A DNA stretch of 64,000 nt, from contig JBCCUL010000002.1 in the NCBI GenBank assembly GCA_039197065.1, forward strand, positions 1 through 64,000, written 5' to 3'. The DNA is from JANQPX01 sp039197065 (GTDB taxonomy: Bacteria; Pseudomonadota; Alphaproteobacteria; Geminicoccales; Geminicoccaceae). Positions within the stretch are counted from its first letter, which is position 1. The number at the start of each line of letters is the position of its first letter. The position numbers and the translations under genes are program-made. Of this stretch, positions 34,934 through 43,261 are shown in pieces. The notes under the pieces are model-generated. The model ran no database searches. It saw only the letters and a list, made by a program, of their open reading frames with translations, and was not told where the DNA came from.

Positions 34934-35275
34934 ATGGCTGCTTTGAAACACATCATCCTGGCGTCGCTCGTTCTGGCGCTGGTTGCGATCACCACCGTCG
35001 ACGCCGCGCATGCAGGCCCGCTCGATGACGCGAAAGCCTCTGGGCTGATCGGCGAAAAATCCGATGGCTATGTGGGCGCCGTCACCGGTGATGCCAGCGT
35101 TCAGGGCCTTATCGACGAAATCAATGCAGGCCGCCGCGCGAAATATGAGGAGATCGCCGCAAAGCGGGGCGCTCCGGTCGACGCCGTCGCGGCGATCGCC
35201 GGCAAGAAGCTGATCGAGCGGACGCCCGGTGGACAATATGTGATGGGCAGCGACGGACAGTGGCAGCAAAAATAG
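34934..35275 (+). CDS. ydbL: YdbL family (DUF1318) periplasmic protein
   Basis: This 113-residue secreted protein has a signal peptide ending near AAHAG and the YdbL/DUF1318 core: LDDAKASGLIGEKSDGYVG, VQGLIDEINAGRRAKYEEIA and KKLIERTPGGQYV. GGAG precedes the ATG, and the gene follows the YnbE-like gene by 11 bases. In Escherichia coli YdbL modulates the YdbH-YnbE interaction, probably as a chaperone. The three-gene order here makes the same role likely. Confidence 0.92.
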   Translation: MAALKHIILASLVLALVAITTVDAAHAGPLDDAKASGLIGEKSDGYVGAVTGDASVQGLIDEINAGRRAKYEEIAAKRGAPVDAVAAIAGKKLIERTPGGQYVMGSDGQWQQK

Positions 35276-35300
35276 ACGGCTGCTCGTGGCTCACCTGAAG

Positions 35301-35318
35301 GCCGGCATGTTTGCCGGC
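35301..35318. terminator. Short GC-rich hairpin between ydbL and a convergent small gene
   Basis: GCCGGCA (35301-35307) and TGCCGGC (35312-35318) pair perfectly around TGTT. It lies just after ydbL and just before the stop of the small convergent gene. No T run follows, so it is only a possible terminator. Confidence 0.35.
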
Positions 35319-35319
35319 G

Positions 35320-35439
35320 TCAGAGAAACCCTGTCGCCAGGTGAAACATCAGCCAGGTGATGAGGGCGGCGAAGGCGACGCCTATAACGGCCGGCCAGAT
35401 GCCGTAGGCTTTGCTGTCGTCGACTCGTGGCTCGTCCAT
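35320..35439 (-). CDS. Small single-helix membrane protein (39 residues)
   Basis: This short protein begins MDEPRVDDSKAYG and continues into one hydrophobic helix, WPAVIGVAFAALITWLMFHL. AAGG lies seven bases before its ATG. The acidic N-terminus and single helix make sense as a tiny inner-membrane protein. I do not recognise a family. It lies downstream of nothing on its strand and converges on ydbL. No other gene is seen between it and 35604. Confidence 0.45.
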   Translation of the reverse strand: MDEPRVDDSKAYGIWPAVIGVAFAALITWLMFHLATGFL

Positions 35440-35604
35440 TTTTATGCCTTGCGGTGGCCAAACACTGTGCTTGGCGTGGGGGCTTGATGCATCGTCTGCG
35501 GTCGTTGGCGGCGACTCGGAGAACACGCTTCTCCACCGCGATTGGTGTCCCTCTTGGGCTGGTTCGAGATGCCGTCGGTGGCAGTCGATGACGTGGTCAT
35601 ACCG

Positions 35605-37635
35605 CTATCCCGACAACAGCTTCGGCAGCCATAGGGCGATCTCGGGGAAGAACATGACCAACAAGAGGCCGATGATCTGGAGGCCGATGAAGGGGAGGAC
35701 CGAGGCGAAGATCTGCTGGAGGGTGATTTCCGGCGGCGCGACCGACTTCAGCCAGAAGCAGGCGGGGCCGAAGGGGGGTGACAGGAAGTAGATCTGAATG
35801 TTCATGACGAAGAGCACGCCGAACCAGACCGCGGCCCAAGCGGGGTCGAGGCCGAGGGCGGGGGCCATGTCGACCACCACGGGCGCGAAGATCGGGACCG
35901 TGATGAAGACGATGGCGATCCATTCCATGAAGGTGCCGAGCACCACCAGGATCAGCATCATCATGAAGATGACGCCTCTAGGCGGCAGGTCGAGACCTGA
36001 GAAGAGGGAGCGCATGAAGTCGCCGCCGCCGATCAGGTTGTAGATGCCGACGAAGGAGACGGCGCCGACGATCAGCCAGATGATCGTGCCGACGGTCGAC
36101 ATGGTCTGGGTGAGCGCGCTTTGGATGAGCGTCCAGTTGAACCTGAAGCGCACGGCGGCGATGAAGATCGCGCCGAACACGCCGACGCCGGCCGCCTCGG
36201 TCACGGATGCGATGCCGCCATAGATCGAGCCCATAACACAGGTGATCAAAAGCACCGAAAGGATGACGGCGACCAGGCGGTTGGTGGAGAGTTTGGTGTC
36301 CCCGCCGGTGCGTGCGGCCACTTCTTCGGCGGTCGGGGCGAGCGACGGGTCAAGATAGCAGCGGATGAGAATGTAGATAACGTAGAAGCTGGCAAGCAGC
36401 AGGCCCGGGATGACGCCCGCCATGAAGAGATCGCCGATGCCGACCTGGGCGGACAGGCCGTAGACGATCATGACGATGCTCGGCGGGATCAGGGTCGCGA
36501 GCGAGCCCGAGGCGCAGATGGTCCCGATGGAGAGCTTCTTGTCGTAGCCGAGGCGGAGCATCTGCGGGAGGGCAACGAGCCCGAGCATGACGATCTCGCC
36601 GCCCATGATGCCGGACATCGCGGCCATGACCACGGCGACCACCACGGTCTGCACGGCAACGCCGCCCCGGAGATTGCCCGCGAAGATCGACATGGCGTCG
36701 AACAGATCCTCGGCGATCCCGGCCTTTTCCAGGATGGAGGCCATCAGGACGAAGAGGGGGACGGCCACAAGCGGGTAGCTTTCGAGGAGGCCGAAGGCGT
36801 TTGTCGAGACGAGGTAGAGGCCTTTAGGGCCGAAGAAGAGTAGGGCGCAGACGATCGAGATCAGGAGCGTGACCACGCCGAGCGGCATACCGGTGGCCAT
36901 CAGCGCGATCAGAGCGATGACGATGCCGATGCTGACCGTGCCGATGTCGTAGTCCCGAAGGTTGATGATCTGACGCGGATCGAAAGCCTCGCCCAGGCCT
37001 GATAGCGACGCGCTTAACGTCTCCGCACCGCCGCCGGTGTAGTGCGCGGCGAGGATGATCGCGAGGCGGAGGAACATCAGCCCGCCGATGACCATCACCA
37101 GGGTCTGGTAGACCTTCGATCGGAAATGGCGGTGCAGATTGGTGAGGAGCTGGGCGAGATAGAGGACGGCGCCGCCGATCAGCGCCGTCTTCAGCATCAT
37201 CGGCTGAGGCGAGTTGAAGGCACTGCCATAGCGCTCGACGATGTCGATGCTCTCAAGGGCGCGCACCAGCGTGTCGGTTGCCAGCATGTAGAGCGCGAAC
37301 ACGCCGACCACCATGCCGAACAGATCGAGCCACCAGCGGGTGTCGTTGCCCGCCATCAGGTAGAAGACGGTGATGCCGATATGGCGTTTGTGGGAGGTGA
37401 CGTAGCCGACCGACAGCATCCAGGCGGTCGCGCAGAGCACCATCACCACCTCGAACGCCCAGGAGGTCGGCGCGTCGAACACGTAGCGCGCGACGACTTC
37501 CCAAAGGGTGACGAAGGCGCAGAGGATGTAGAATTGGGCGACGGAGAGGCCGAGGAAGCGGCTGAAGCGATCGACTGACGCGGTCAGTGCGCCGACGAAG
37601 CCGGCGCGTTCCTCGCGATCCAGGATGCTGCTCAT
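35605..37635 (-). CDS. Fused TRAP transporter permease (DctQM type)
   Basis: This 676-residue integral membrane protein is a fusion of the small (DctQ, about residues 15-210 including a linker) and large (DctM, about 240-676) TRAP permease subunits. The DctM part shows GMPLGVVTLL, LVAVPLFVLMASILEKAG, GDLFMAGVIPGLLLASFYVIYILIRC and FGPACFWLKSV. TRAP systems take up organic acids with the sodium gradient. The binding protein gene lies just upstream, with a hairpin between. The long middle linker contains extra helices, as in other fused versions. The substrate cannot be told, though the close gene pair means a complete system. Confidence 0.92.
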   Translation of the reverse strand: MSSILDREERAGFVGALTASVDRFSRFLGLSVAQFYILCAFVTLWEVVARYVFDAPTSWAFEVVMVLCATAWMLSVGYVTSHKRHIGITVFYLMAGNDTRWWLDLFGMVVGVFALYMLATDTLVRALESIDIVERYGSAFNSPQPMMLKTALIGGAVLYLAQLLTNLHRHFRSKVYQTLVMVIGGLMFLRLAIILAAHYTGGGAETLSASLSGLGEAFDPRQIINLRDYDIGTVSIGIVIALIALMATGMPLGVVTLLISIVCALLFFGPKGLYLVSTNAFGLLESYPLVAVPLFVLMASILEKAGIAEDLFDAMSIFAGNLRGGVAVQTVVVAVVMAAMSGIMGGEIVMLGLVALPQMLRLGYDKKLSIGTICASGSLATLIPPSIVMIVYGLSAQVGIGDLFMAGVIPGLLLASFYVIYILIRCYLDPSLAPTAEEVAARTGGDTKLSTNRLVAVILSVLLITCVMGSIYGGIASVTEAAGVGVFGAIFIAAVRFRFNWTLIQSALTQTMSTVGTIIWLIVGAVSFVGIYNLIGGGDFMRSLFSGLDLPPRGVIFMMMLILVVLGTFMEWIAIVFITVPIFAPVVVDMAPALGLDPAWAAVWFGVLFVMNIQIYFLSPPFGPACFWLKSVAPPEITLQQIFASVLPFIGLQIIGLLLVMFFPEIALWLPKLLSG

Positions 37636-37648
37636 ATAAGGGGAGATT

Positions 37649-37671
37649 GAAGGGGGAAACGTTCCCCCTTC
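37649..37671 (-). terminator. Hairpin between TRAP binding-protein and permease genes
   Basis: GAAGGGGGAA (37649-37658) pairs with TTCCCCCTTC (37662-37671), ten perfect pairs and a three-base loop, in the 61-base gap between the two TRAP genes. It probably lowers read-through so that binding protein exceeds permease, the usual stoichiometry. Confidence 0.6.
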
Positions 37672-37696
37672 ACCCCGCGGTTACGCAGGGAAAAAC

Positions 37697-38728
37697 TCAA
37701 TCCAAGAGCCCGATGCGCTTCATATACGTTAGATGCGCGTCCAGGGCTTCCTGGGCGAGTTCGCTTTGTGCGCCGAAGTCTTCCCAAGCACCGACGGCGA
37801 GCTCGCGGAACTTTTTGCGTTCCTCAGCCGGCCAATCGACCACCTGCATGTCAGGATCGGCCTTGTCGCGGGCGACCAGGTCACGGTCCTGCAGGTCAGC
37901 CTCGCGGCGCATGGCGTCATAGGCTGAGGAGTACCAGACTTCGAGAGCACGCTGCTCGGCCGGCTCCAGGCCCTCCCAGACGTCCTTGTTCACGACGAAC
38001 TGCAACACGGCCATGGAGTGGATGCCGGGATAGACCGGGGCTTTCGCGACCTTGTGCATGCCGGATGCGTCGTTGTTTACATAAGCCGAAGCATCCGCCG
38101 CATCGACCACGCCTTTTTCAAGCGCGGTGTAGACCTCGGAGAAGGGGAGGGAGACGGGCGAAGCGCCGGCGCGCTTGAACACCTCGGCGGCGAGGCCCTC
38201 GGGTGCCCGGATCTTCACGCCCTCGAGATCGGCGACGCCGTTGATCGGCACCTTGGAGACCAGAGCTTCCTTGGCATAGGGGCCGCAGCCGATGACGTGG
38301 ATGTTGCCGCCGGCATATTGGTCATAGAGCTTTTGCAGGATTTCCTTACCGCCGCCATGCATGCAAAACGTGCGCACCTGGTCGACGGTATCGTAGCCGG
38401 CGATCAGGTCACCGATGATGGCAAACGCCGGGTCGCGGCCGGAGAAATAGGAGACTGCGTTCAGATCGCCGTCCAGAATGCCGTTCGCCACGGCATCGAT
38501 GGTCTCGCGATGGGGCACGACGGCACGGGTCGCCAGGACTTCGACCTCGAGCGATCCGCCGGTCATCTCACCGAGCTTCGGACCCCATTCGTCGGTCATG
38601 AAGCGATGTGCCCAGTCGCCGGCGCGAGAACTTGCCTGGAGTTTCAATGTCTTGGCGTCGGCATCGTTCGCCTCGAAGCCCGTCAGCGCGAAGACGGCGA
38701 CCGCCGTCGCCAGAAGAATTTTTTTCAT
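37697..38728 (-). CDS. TRAP transporter substrate-binding protein (DctP type)
   Basis: This 343-residue secreted protein has a signal peptide (MKKILLATAVAVFALTG, cleavage near ADA) and DctP family motifs: the conserved carboxylate-binding arginine in GVKIRAPEGLAAEVFKRAGASPVSLPFSEVYTALEKGVVDA, and NKDVWEGL near the C-terminus. It captures a carboxylate-containing ligand in the periplasm and delivers it to the fused permease encoded downstream. The FCMHGGGKE stretch resembles members binding 2-oxo acids, but that is a weak hint only. Confidence 0.92.
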   Translation of the reverse strand: MKKILLATAVAVFALTGFEANDADAKTLKLQASSRAGDWAHRFMTDEWGPKLGEMTGGSLEVEVLATRAVVPHRETIDAVANGILDGDLNAVSYFSGRDPAFAIIGDLIAGYDTVDQVRTFCMHGGGKEILQKLYDQYAGGNIHVIGCGPYAKEALVSKVPINGVADLEGVKIRAPEGLAAEVFKRAGASPVSLPFSEVYTALEKGVVDAADASAYVNNDASGMHKVAKAPVYPGIHSMAVLQFVVNKDVWEGLEPAEQRALEVWYSSAYDAMRREADLQDRDLVARDKADPDMQVVDWPAEERKKFRELAVGAWEDFGAQSELAQEALDAHLTYMKRIGLLD

Positions 38729-39160
38729 CAGCCTTCCCTGCTTTTGTTTATGCTTACTTCATCTTCACCAGAGGGATAGGGATTTGTCAAAGCGTGATCA
38801 GGACAGGCGCGCATAAAGGACGACCTGATACCGTATGTGCTGGCCCTGACTTTGCTGGCTTTAGAAGTGACGTGCCTCCGTCGCATTGAGTGAGCTGACG
38901 GGAGCCCGCTCTCGCTTCAAGTCTGAAACCATGGATCACGGAAAAGCTCATGGTGAACGCCGCTTAAGGGACGTTTACCGATCATAAAGCTTCTTATGTG
39001 ATGATCATCGTCTAGCGCGCCGATTCGCAGTTCGTTTTGGTGGCGCTCGCGTACGTCGCGGTCAAGGCGATGCCGAACATGGACTTCGTGCAGGCTTTGC
39101 AGATCGAGACGTCGAAAGGCATCGTCGCTCATAAATCGGCTGTCGAGGTAGATTTTGGCC
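38729..39160. other. Intergenic region with a doubtful minus-strand frame
   Basis: This 432-base gap lies between two divergent genes and should hold both promoters. A minus-strand frame of 81 codons (38917-39162, starting MAKIYLDSRF) has reasonable codon use but an odd composition rich in His, Arg and Asp. It has no ribosome site and slightly overlaps the next gene's start. I leave it as uncertain rather than calling a gene. Confidence 0.35.
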
Positions 39161-39919
39161 ATGGTCAGATCATTAGTCTTCGCCCTTTCCCTGCTTTCCA
39201 TCGGCGTTGCGACCGCCGATGCGTCGCCGCTCAGGATCGCTGCGGGCGAGTATCCGCCTTATACGTCCGAGGCGATGGAGCATTACGGCCCCATCAATCG
39301 CATCGTCACACATGCGTCCCAAGAGGCGGGCTTCGAGGTCGAGTTCGAGTTTCTTCCCTGGAAACGCGGGCTCGAGGAGACACGGCTTGGGCGTTTTACG
39401 GCCAGCTCTTATTGGTACTACAGCGACAAGCGCAAACAGGATTTCATTCATGTCGGCCCTTTGACCGAGGATCGTATCGTCTTCATGCATCGTAAAGATC
39501 TGGACGTGCCTTCATGGTCGTCGCTGGATGATCTGAGCGGTTTCACGATCGGCGCTACAAATGGTTTCACCTATAATGAAGCCTTTTGGGAGGCGGCCGA
39601 AAATGGCACCCTCGATGTCGAGGTGGCAGTGGACGATCCAACGAACCTCAGGAAACTGGTTGCCGGTCGGCTGGACATCATCGTCATCGAACAAACGCTG
39701 GCCGGGCATCTGTTCAACGATATGCTTACCGAACAGCAGACAGAAAACCTGACGTTCCTGGACCGTCCTCTCCAGGTTAACCCCGGTTTTCTTCTGGTTT
39801 CGCGCAAGATACCCAATGCTGACGCCATTGCCTCATCGCTGCAAAGCGGCCTCGATTCGATCCGTGAACAGGGTTTGATCGATCAGTTCTTGGGAGACTT
39901 GGCCCAAACCGATCACTAA
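39161..39919 (+). CDS. Periplasmic solute-binding protein, family 3 (PF00497 type), orphan
   Basis: This 252-residue secreted protein has a signal peptide (VFALSLLSIGVATADA) and a family-3 binding fold: LRIAAGEYPPYTSEA at the start, PWKRGLEETRLGRF, IGATNGFTYNEAFWEAA and a closing LDSIREQGLIDQFLGDL. Such proteins usually serve amino-acid ABC importers, but no permease or ATPase is nearby. A histidine kinase gene starts 13 bases after it, so it probably senses a ligand for that kinase. A TTG six bases upstream is an alternative start. Confidence 0.85.
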   Translation: MVRSLVFALSLLSIGVATADASPLRIAAGEYPPYTSEAMEHYGPINRIVTHASQEAGFEVEFEFLPWKRGLEETRLGRFTASSYWYYSDKRKQDFIHVGPLTEDRIVFMHRKDLDVPSWSSLDDLSGFTIGATNGFTYNEAFWEAAENGTLDVEVAVDDPTNLRKLVAGRLDIIVIEQTLAGHLFNDMLTEQQTENLTFLDRPLQVNPGFLLVSRKIPNADAIASSLQSGLDSIREQGLIDQFLGDLAQTDH

Positions 39920-39932
39920 TCGTCGTCCAGCT

Positions 39933-41420
39933 TTGCTTCTTTCCAGGTTCGTACCCGTGTCGCTATCTGCGCTTGCCCTTATCGGGACCAAAGGGTTTGG
40001 AGCGGCCCTCTTGGCTTTGATTTCAGGTTTTCGAGCAACAACGTGTTTTTATTCGATCAAGGCACGCTTCGTGATCCTGATCGCTGCGGCGGTAACCATT
40101 GTCTATGGCGTCATCGCCTACAATCAAATTCAGGAAACATCTGCGCGGTTAAGTGAGCGGCTTGAGCAGCAGTCCAATTTGCTGGCGGCCGCCCATGCGG
40201 ACGCCCTGGCTGACGATGTTTGGAATCTCAACGAGGCTGCCATTACCCGACAATTGAACCTTCTTGTCGCTGGTCCAGACATCCTCTCGGCTGAGGTTCG
40301 GGAAGTTTCAGGTCTGCTCTCCGTTTCCTCCTCAACCGCTCATGTCGCCAAAGCTGGTGATGGTCTCGTCATCACCCAGCCGATCAAACAAGCTAACGGC
40401 GAGATCATTGGCGAAGTGGAGATTGTCGTAAGCGATGACAGGATTCGGGCGGAAAATGATTACCTGATTCGATGGCAGACCCAGGAATTCTTGATTGTCG
40501 CCTTCGTCGTTGTTCTTGTTGTCATGGTAACCGTGAGCAACCTGGTTCACCCCATAACCCGCATGACCGAAACGATGACGAAGCTTGCCGAAGGTGACCT
40601 CGACGTGCCGATCCCCGCAGTCAAGCGGCATGACGAAATCGGCGAAATGGCGAGAGCCTTAGAAGTCTTCAAGGCCAACGCTGAACAGGTCAAGATATCT
40701 CTCGAGAAAGAACGGGAACTCAACGGACTGCAGCGCCAGTTCGTCTCGATGGTATCTCACGAGTTCCGAACGCCGCTTGCGATCATTGATGCGGTGGCGC
40801 AGCGTGTCGAAAGGCGTCTGGAAAAGCTCAGTCCAGATGATGTCCGCCAGGGACAGAAAAAGGTTCGTGTCGCTGTTTCGCGTTTGACCGACCTCATGGA
40901 GAGCGTTCTGAGCGCCTCTCGTCTCGAGGAGGGAAGAATTGCCTTCGAACCCACCGTCTGTCCCCTGTTCGATCTGGTGTCCGAGGTTCAAAGCAACTAC
41001 AGCGAACTCCATAAGGGTCACGAGATCATCTTGGACATCGATCGCCTGCCAAGGACGATCACGGCCGACAGCAAACTTCTCCGTCAGGTCGTCTCCAATC
41101 TTCTCTCCAATGCGATCAAATATTCACCTGATGGGAAACATGTCTGGGTGAAGGGTTATCTGGACGACAATGATGAAATCGTCCTGTCCTTCTGCGACGA
41201 AGGCGTCGGCATACCCAAGGAGGAGCTGGACAAGTTGTTCAAGCGTTTCTTTCGGGCAAGCACCTCGACGGGCATCGCTGGCAGCGGCATCGGCCTCAAT
41301 ATGGTGCAGCATTTCATGAGCCTTCATGGCGGTCGGATCGACGTCGAGAGCACGGAGGGCGTTGGCTCCACCTTCACGGTGAGAATGCCGTATTCGGCTT
41401 CCTTGGAGGCTGCAGCATGA
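39933..41420 (+). CDS. Membrane sensor histidine kinase (HAMP-HisKA-HATPase)
   Basis: This 495-residue kinase has a transmembrane helix at about 44-63, a periplasmic sensor region at 64-183, a second helix at 185-206, a HAMP domain (HPITRMTETMTKLAEGDLD), a HisKA domain with His276 (VSHEFRTPLA) and a HATPase with SNLLSNAIKYSP, DEGVGIP and GSGIGLNMVQ. The annotated TTG start places an extra hydrophobic stretch in front; a later GTG at 39957 is possible. No response regulator is adjacent. The preceding orphan binding protein is probably its periplasmic co-sensor, since the two genes are 13 bases apart. Confidence 0.88.
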   Translation: MLLSRFVPVSLSALALIGTKGFGAALLALISGFRATTCFYSIKARFVILIAAAVTIVYGVIAYNQIQETSARLSERLEQQSNLLAAAHADALADDVWNLNEAAITRQLNLLVAGPDILSAEVREVSGLLSVSSSTAHVAKAGDGLVITQPIKQANGEIIGEVEIVVSDDRIRAENDYLIRWQTQEFLIVAFVVVLVVMVTVSNLVHPITRMTETMTKLAEGDLDVPIPAVKRHDEIGEMARALEVFKANAEQVKISLEKERELNGLQRQFVSMVSHEFRTPLAIIDAVAQRVERRLEKLSPDDVRQGQKKVRVAVSRLTDLMESVLSASRLEEGRIAFEPTVCPLFDLVSEVQSNYSELHKGHEIILDIDRLPRTITADSKLLRQVVSNLLSNAIKYSPDGKHVWVKGYLDDNDEIVLSFCDEGVGIPKEELDKLFKRFFRASTSTGIAGSGIGLNMVQHFMSLHGGRIDVESTEGVGSTFTVRMPYSASLEAAA

Positions 41421-41621
41421 GAGCCTTTCCGAGCGGCTCCATATCTGACTGAAGCGTGCATCTGCCTGCAAAGACGACAGGGCAGGGTGACGCTTACTCG
41501 AACCATGGCGCTTCTGGCCATCTGTTGTGTTCAAACAAAGTAGGCCTTGGGCTAGCTTTTCAGTCCCAAGGTCCGTCCTGTCCAGCTCTCGCTCAGACAA
41601 GTCGACGCTGCGGCCGCGCCG

Positions 41622-42347
41622 CTAATAGGTCGTGCGGCCGCCGGTCACGTCGAAGGTAAAGCCGGTCGTAAAGCTGCAGCTCCGGCTCGCGGCGAAGGCC
41701 GTCATGTCGGCGATTTCGCGGATGGTGCAAAAGCGGCCCATGGGAATGCGGCGCTTGCGGTCGGCGATATAGGTGTCGTCCATTTCCTCGAAGAGATCGG
41801 TTTCGGTGATGGCGGGTGCGATGCAGTTGGCAAGGACGCCGGAGCCGGCGAGTTCCTGAGCGAGGCCTTTGGTAAAGCCGATGACACCCGACTTGGCTGC
41901 GGCATAAGTGCAGGCATTGGGGCCGCCCTCCTTACCGGCGACCGAGGCGATGGTGACGATCCGCCCATAACCCCGCTCCCGCATCGGGCTTATGAGGGCG
42001 CGCGTCGACAAGAAGACGCCGGTGAGGTCGACGGACAGGACGCGGTTCCATTCGGCGAGCGTATATTCCCAGGTGGGCTTGGTCGGGCCGTTGACGCCTG
42101 CGTTGTTGATCAGCACGTCGACATGGCCAGTCTCAGCAATACTGGCTTTCGCGGCGGCGGCGACCGAGTCCTCATCGGTGACGTCACATGTGAAAAAAGC
42201 CTTGAACAGCGCCTTGTCACATGGAGTGATATCCCAGCCGATGACCTGGGCGCCAAGTTCGGAGAAGCGCTCGGCGATGCCAAGCCCGATGCCGCGGGCG
42301 GCGCCGGTAACGATCACTTTTGCGCCCTCGAGGCCATGCTTGGACAT
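41622..42347 (-). CDS. Short-chain dehydrogenase/reductase (SDR)
   Basis: This 241-residue classical SDR has cofactor motif TGAARGIG at 14-21, NNAG at 81-84 and catalytic Ser135, Tyr148 and Lys152 (YAAAK). The C-terminus FTTGFTFDVTGGRTTY is typical of 3-oxoacyl-reductase-like or sugar-dehydrogenase-like SDRs. The Asp after the second beta strand (GWDI) suggests NAD rather than NADP. It is divergent from a MaoC-like hydratase gene, so the two may act on related acyl or hydroxyacyl substrates. The substrate is unknown. Confidence 0.9.
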   Translation of the reverse strand: MSKHGLEGAKVIVTGAARGIGLGIAERFSELGAQVIGWDITPCDKALFKAFFTCDVTDEDSVAAAAKASIAETGHVDVLINNAGVNGPTKPTWEYTLAEWNRVLSVDLTGVFLSTRALISPMRERGYGRIVTIASVAGKEGGPNACTYAAAKSGVIGFTKGLAQELAGSGVLANCIAPAITETDLFEEMDDTYIADRKRRIPMGRFCTIREIADMTAFAASRSCSFTTGFTFDVTGGRTTY

Positions 42348-42449
42348 CCTCTTTCTCCTGTATGTAGCGCCTTGACTGCCTTGATGGATTGGCCATGAAC
42401 GGTGACGATGGCCTCTCGGTTATCGCTATCGGCGAAGAGGAGCAAGGTG

Positions 42450-42881
42450 ATGGCGTTTTACGTCGAGGTCGGTCATGAGGTGTCGTTCTCGAAAACCGTC
42501 GGCGAGGCTGATGTCTATATGTTCGCAGGGATCACGGGAGATCTCTCGCCCAATCATGTGGATGCGGTCTATATGGCGAAGTCGAGCTATGGCCGGCGTA
42601 TCGCCCACGGCGCCCTCCTGATTGGCTATATGTCGAACACGTCGACCCTGATCCTTGCCCATGTCCGGGCTGAAGAGGAGACGGCGGTTTCGCTCGGCTA
42701 CGATCGCGTGCGCTTTCTAAAGCCGGTGTTTATCGGCGATACGATCACCGTGACCTACCGGATTGCGTCGATCGACGAGACGCGCCGCCGTTCGGTCGCC
42801 GACATCGAGGTGCATAATCAGGACGGCGATCTGGTGGCCGTCGCTCAGCATATACTGAAATGGGTGGCGAATTCGGCGTGA
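42450..42881 (+). CDS. MaoC-like (R)-specific enoyl hydratase/dehydratase domain protein
   Basis: This 143-residue hot-dog fold protein has the hydratase-2 signature: the catalytic pair Asp and His in GITGDLSPNHVDAVYM, then RRIAHGALLIGYMS. MaoC-like enzymes hydrate trans-2-enoyl-CoA or dehydrate 3-hydroxyacyl-CoA. The ATG at 42450 is preceded by GAGGAG and gives the usual compact length; an upstream start at 42402 would add a poorly matching leader. It lies divergent from an SDR gene, 102 bases away, which fits a shared acyl-CoA pathway. Confidence 0.88.
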   Translation: MAFYVEVGHEVSFSKTVGEADVYMFAGITGDLSPNHVDAVYMAKSSYGRRIAHGALLIGYMSNTSTLILAHVRAEEETAVSLGYDRVRFLKPVFIGDTITVTYRIASIDETRRRSVADIEVHNQDGDLVAVAQHILKWVANSA

Positions 42882-42951
42882 AGCGCATGTTGTCGAATCC
42901 GATTGCGCCAGCTTTACCATCCGTTAACCGACATGAGCTACGAACAGCCCT

Positions 42952-43029
42952 TGGTCCATGCGATCCTCGGAATCCGCCCGCCCGATGGGTGAGTGGGGGA
43001 GGCTCGGACTCCCAGGATCGCATGGACCA
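42952..43029. repeat. 25-bp inverted repeat with a 28-base centre
   Basis: The left arm TGGTCCATGCGATCCT-CGGAATCCG (42952-42976) matches the reverse complement of the right arm (43005-43029) at all but two positions. It lies in the gene-free 380 bases between the MaoC gene (ending 42881) and the PRISE-like gene. It could form a large cruciform or RNA hairpin, or be the ends of a tiny non-autonomous element. Only one copy is seen in the window. Confidence 0.7.
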
Positions 43030-43100
43030 GCAAGACGCGGAGGATGATGATCAAGTCGGGTTAAAAAAGGATGAACGCAGCAGGCTGGCCATACGCATCG

Positions 43101-43225
43101 ATCTAGAGCTTTTCCCGAACAGGTGGAACCACCTGTTCGATAAGGAAATCCAGCGAAACAAAGAGATAGAGCGTGTATCCAGATCACATCCGATCGGGAT
43201 CCGCTCGAAGAGCATGCCCAAAACC
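43101..43225. repeat. RIME-like palindromic intergenic element
   Basis: The core is a 24-bp perfect palindrome, CGAACAGGTGG-AA-CCACCTGTTCG (43116-43139). It is preceded by ATCTAGAGCTTTTCC and followed by an AT-richer spacer, then AGAGCGTG and CCGATCGGGATCCGCTC and GAGCATGC. This arrangement resembles the palindromic RIME-type elements dispersed between genes in rhizobia and relatives. That comparison is from memory. Only one copy is visible here. Confidence 0.5.
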
Positions 43226-43261
43226 TCCGCAACCATGCTCTTCCTCAGGTGAGACAAGAGC

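Noticed and set aside
38917..39162. 81-codon minus-strand frame before the orphan binding protein
   Set aside because: Unusual His/Arg/Asp-rich composition, no ribosome site and overlap with a real start; codon use alone is not enough to call a gene.
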